From the NCBI GenBank assembly GCA_030704425.1, contig JAPDHM010000001.1, forward strand, positions 1,674,001-1,738,000: 64,000 nucleotides of DNA. The letters run 5' to 3'. The position numbers were made by a program, and so were the translations under genes. Under the pieces are notes generated by a model. That model had not been told where the DNA came from and ran no database searches. It worked only from the letters and a program-made list of their open reading frames with translations. This document shows, piece by piece, positions 62,106-64,000 of this stretch; the stretch's first letter is position 1, and each line of letters opens with the position of its first letter. The stretch is from Rhodobacteraceae bacterium IMCC1909 (GTDB taxonomy: Bacteria > Pseudomonadota > Alphaproteobacteria > Rhodobacterales > Rhodobacteraceae).

Positions 62106-62140
62106 AATACGAGGCCAAACGGCCTCGTATTTCTTCTTTT
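62106..62140 (+). terminator. Intrinsic terminator/attenuator between dctP and dctQM
   Basis: A perfect 11-bp stem, AATACGAGGCC / GGCCTCGTATT, with an AAAC loop is followed by TTCTTCTTTT. It begins 8 bp past the binding-protein stop and should lower permease expression relative to the binding protein. Confidence 0.85.
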
Positions 62141-62216
62141 GAAAGCATTTTATATAAGAGTTTTCACAAGAAGAAATTAGAAAAATTTCTGAGAATAAAA
62201 CCCATGGGAGGGCCGG

Positions 62217-64000
62217 ATGGCTGAAGAAGTTGATCCAAAAAAGCTGGAAATAGCCGATGAGCTAATTGCTGAGCGTCGGGCGGAACGACCTGGGGAAACA
62301 CCAGATGGCATGACGCCTTGGCAGAAGCCAATTACTGCAGCAATCGATATTACCAACGATTGGGCAGGCAAGCTTTTGTGCTTACTTATGGTTCCGTTAA
62401 TCGGAGTAGTCGTTTTTGAGGTGATTGCTCGCAACTCTTTTGCAATCATGTCCGGCTATGGATGGGATGAGCTAGCTCGAAATATAGGGTTAGGCCCAAC
62501 GGTTTTTGCATACGATATCAGCCGTATGATTGCCGGCGTACTGTTTATGGGTGCAGCGGGATATGGTTTAATGCGTGGTGTACATATTCGGGCTGATTTT
62601 ATTTATCGAAACTGGTCTGATAAAACGCAAGCGACGGTTGATGCTTTAGCGTACATGGCATTCTTCATTCCATCGATGATTTTCTTTACTATAATTACAT
62701 CACAATACTGGCTTGTGGCCTACAATTCTGGCGAAACTGCGTTTGACAGCACCTGGGGGCCAGTCCTTTGGCCCGCTCGCTTAGCTATGCCAGTTGGGGG
62801 ACTTTTGCTGTTGCTGCAAGGATTTCCAGAATTATTTCGCGCTTTTCACAAAATGGGCAAAGAGCGTGAGGCAATCTTTGTTAAATTATTAGTACCATAC
62901 TTCATTATCGTTGGCGCAATAGTGATATCAGTTTTCTACCCAAATTCTCTACCACTCACGGATTGGTTTTCGGGACTAATTGCAGACGGCCCCGGACTAT
63001 CAAAACCGACCATCGGACTAATTATGCTGGGCGCGATGCTCTTTGTGATATTTATTGGTTTTCCAATTTCGTTCACATTAATTTTTTTAGCATTTGTGTT
63101 TGGAATTTGGGGATCAAATTTTAAATTGACCACCCTTTTGATGACACTAAACACTAATTCCACCATGCTAAACGATCAATTAATGGCAGTGCCACTATTT
63201 ATTTTGATGGGTATTGTAATGGAAGCGGCAGGATTAATGGAGCGCCTGTTTGCTTCAATCCAAATGATTATGTCACGCATTCGGGGCTCACTTTACATAG
63301 CTGTTCTGATCGTTTCCACAATTTTCGCGGCCGCTACGGGCATTGTGGGAGCTTCAGTTACCCTACTAGGCATTATGGCCGGTGCAACAATGAGCCGGTC
63401 CGGTTACAATGTCCAATTGGCAGCTGGAACAATTACCGCGGGCGGCACTTTAGGAATATTAATCCCCCCATCAATCATGCTTATAGTGATGGGCCCTGTC
63501 CTGGATGTTTCAACATTAGACTTGTTCCGCGGAGCCTTCATTCCAGGCGCAATCCTAGCCACCCTGTATTTGGTTTATACACTGGGCCGTTGCTGGATCA
63601 ATCCTGCTTTAGGCCCAATTCTAGCTGAAGAGGATCAACCAGAGACCTCCAAGAATTATGGGCTGGAAGTGATACTAATATGCATGGGTGTGTTGGCTAT
63701 ATGTAGGGTCTTTGGTTTGTCTCTTAGCGGCGCATTAAGCTTATTTCCTTTTAGCGGCTTGCTAGTACTGATTGCGGTTCTGATGATTGCCCACGGTGCG
63801 TACCGTAGTTTGAAAGTGCTACGTCTGGCAGTCCCAATCGCAGTGGCGGTCCAGGCAGCTTGGGCTGCAACACAGTTAATGAATTCAAATGGGTTAGGGT
63901 TCGGTGTTCTTTATCACACCATGTGGCTATTATTTATGGGTTTCACCGCATACAAGTCTTTTGCATTATACCGCCCAGATACTGCAGAAAACTTTCATTT
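62217..64000 (+). CDS. Fused TRAP transporter permease DctQM (3' end outside window)
   Basis: The frame opens at ATG 62217 with GGAGGG 5 bases upstream and runs off the window (594 codons). Residues 1-50 are a charged cytoplasmic lead. Residues about 55-235 are the small DctQ part, with four helices and RGVHIRADFIYRNW. From about residue 255 the large DctM part begins (KPTIGLIMLGAMLFVIFIGF), with VPLFILMGIVMEAAGLMERL, IVGASVTLLGIMAGATM and AGGTLGILIPPSIMLIVMG. Fused QM is usual with TakP-like binding proteins. Codon choice is much more AT-rich (TTA, CTA, ATA, GGA) than in the housekeeping genes of the window. Confidence 0.93.
   Translation, partial: MAEEVDPKKLEIADELIAERRAERPGETPDGMTPWQKPITAAIDITNDWAGKLLCLLMVPLIGVVVFEVIARNSFAIMSGYGWDELARNIGLGPTVFAYDISRMIAGVLFMGAAGYGLMRGVHIRADFIYRNWSDKTQATVDALAYMAFFIPSMIFFTIITSQYWLVAYNSGETAFDSTWGPVLWPARLAMPVGGLLLLLQGFPELFRAFHKMGKEREAIFVKLLVPYFIIVGAIVISVFYPNSLPLTDWFSGLIADGPGLSKPTIGLIMLGAMLFVIFIGFPISFTLIFLAFVFGIWGSNFKLTTLLMTLNTNSTMLNDQLMAVPLFILMGIVMEAAGLMERLFASIQMIMSRIRGSLYIAVLIVSTIFAAATGIVGASVTLLGIMAGATMSRSGYNVQLAAGTITAGGTLGILIPPSIMLIVMGPVLDVSTLDLFRGAFIPGAILATLYLVYTLGRCWINPALGPILAEEDQPETSKNYGLEVILICMGVLAICRVFGLSLSGALSLFPFSGLLVLIAVLMIAHGAYRSLKVLRLAVPIAVAVQAAWAATQLMNSNGLGFGVLYHTMWLLFMGFTAYKSFALYRPDTAENFH

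Noticed and set aside
1-64000. CRISPR arrays, prophage modules, rRNA operons or defence islands
   Set aside because: No regularly spaced repeats, phage structural genes, rRNA sequence or known defence genes were seen. The only complete mobile element is the IS3-family insertion.

Overview
The window reads as chromosomal DNA of a marine alphaproteobacterium of the Roseobacter clade (Rhodobacteraceae). Several features point there: the neighbourhoods glnD-murJ beside trpS, LpoA-like/rsmI/yraN/gshB and nrdR-ribD/ribE-ribB-ribH-nusB; a soxBDAG sarcosine oxidase operon; a dihydroxypropanesulfonate (DHPS) catabolic cluster; and a TRAP transporter. GC looks to be in the mid-50s by eye, which would suit a low-GC pelagic roseobacter such as the RCA/Planktomarina group, but genus cannot be fixed from this sequence alone.

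Layout. 1-1492: a TIGR02186 protein (cut by the window edge) and a TauE/SafE sulfite exporter. 1601-6490: a BMP-type (nucleoside/purine-like) ABC importer. 6676-9377: rimI, nifU-like, uspA, trpS. 9451-14662: a rhomboid-fold protein without the catalytic dyad, murJ, glnD. 14665-18209: LpoA-like lipoprotein, rsmI, yraN, gshB. 18227-25185: hydrolase, nusB, ribH, ribB, ribE, a decayed kpsS-kpsC chimera on the opposite strand, ribD, nrdR. 25383-29416: rpoD and dnaG. 29425-34479: sarcosine oxidase soxBDAG, whose last gene lies only 8 bp from dnaG. 34592-41473: a phosphatidylethanolamine (PE) operon pssA-eptA-dgkA-psd, preceded by two broken genes, a PAP2 phosphatase and a second eptA. The second eptA carries an intact 1200-bp IS3-family element with a 4-bp target duplication. 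41552-47736: glutamate-type dehydrogenase, a small membrane protein, a beta-hydroxyacid dehydrogenase, a reductive-dehalogenase-like Fe-S protein, pirin, a TetR regulator, a small lipoprotein. 47857-51982: hom, glpX, recJ. 52081-52155: tRNA-Glu(UUC). 52371-56505: comE, comD, hpsP, hpsO, hpsN on the minus strand, divergent from a LacI regulator with twin operators between them. 57664-60866: IclR regulator, GMC oxidoreductase, TerC protein. 60985-64000: TRAP binding protein and fused DctQM permease (runs off the window).

How genes work together. PssA and Psd make PE. EptA spends PE to decorate lipid A and leaves diacylglycerol, which DgkA turns back into phosphatidate, so the surviving four-gene operon closes a lipid cycle. 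HpsO/HpsP/HpsN should convert DHPS to sulfolactate, and ComDE decarboxylates sulfopyruvate. The sulfolactate dehydrogenase and sulfoacetaldehyde acetyltransferase needed to complete the route are not in the window. The strongest unusual signals are two loci of surface-polysaccharide/lipid-A genes in decay (kpsSC; eptA2-pap2 with its IS), the paired LacI operators, and a dyad-less rhomboid. No CRISPR array, prophage or rRNA was seen, and no gene-free stretch exceeds 300 bp. I did not find a clearly undescribed multi-gene defence or biosynthetic system.
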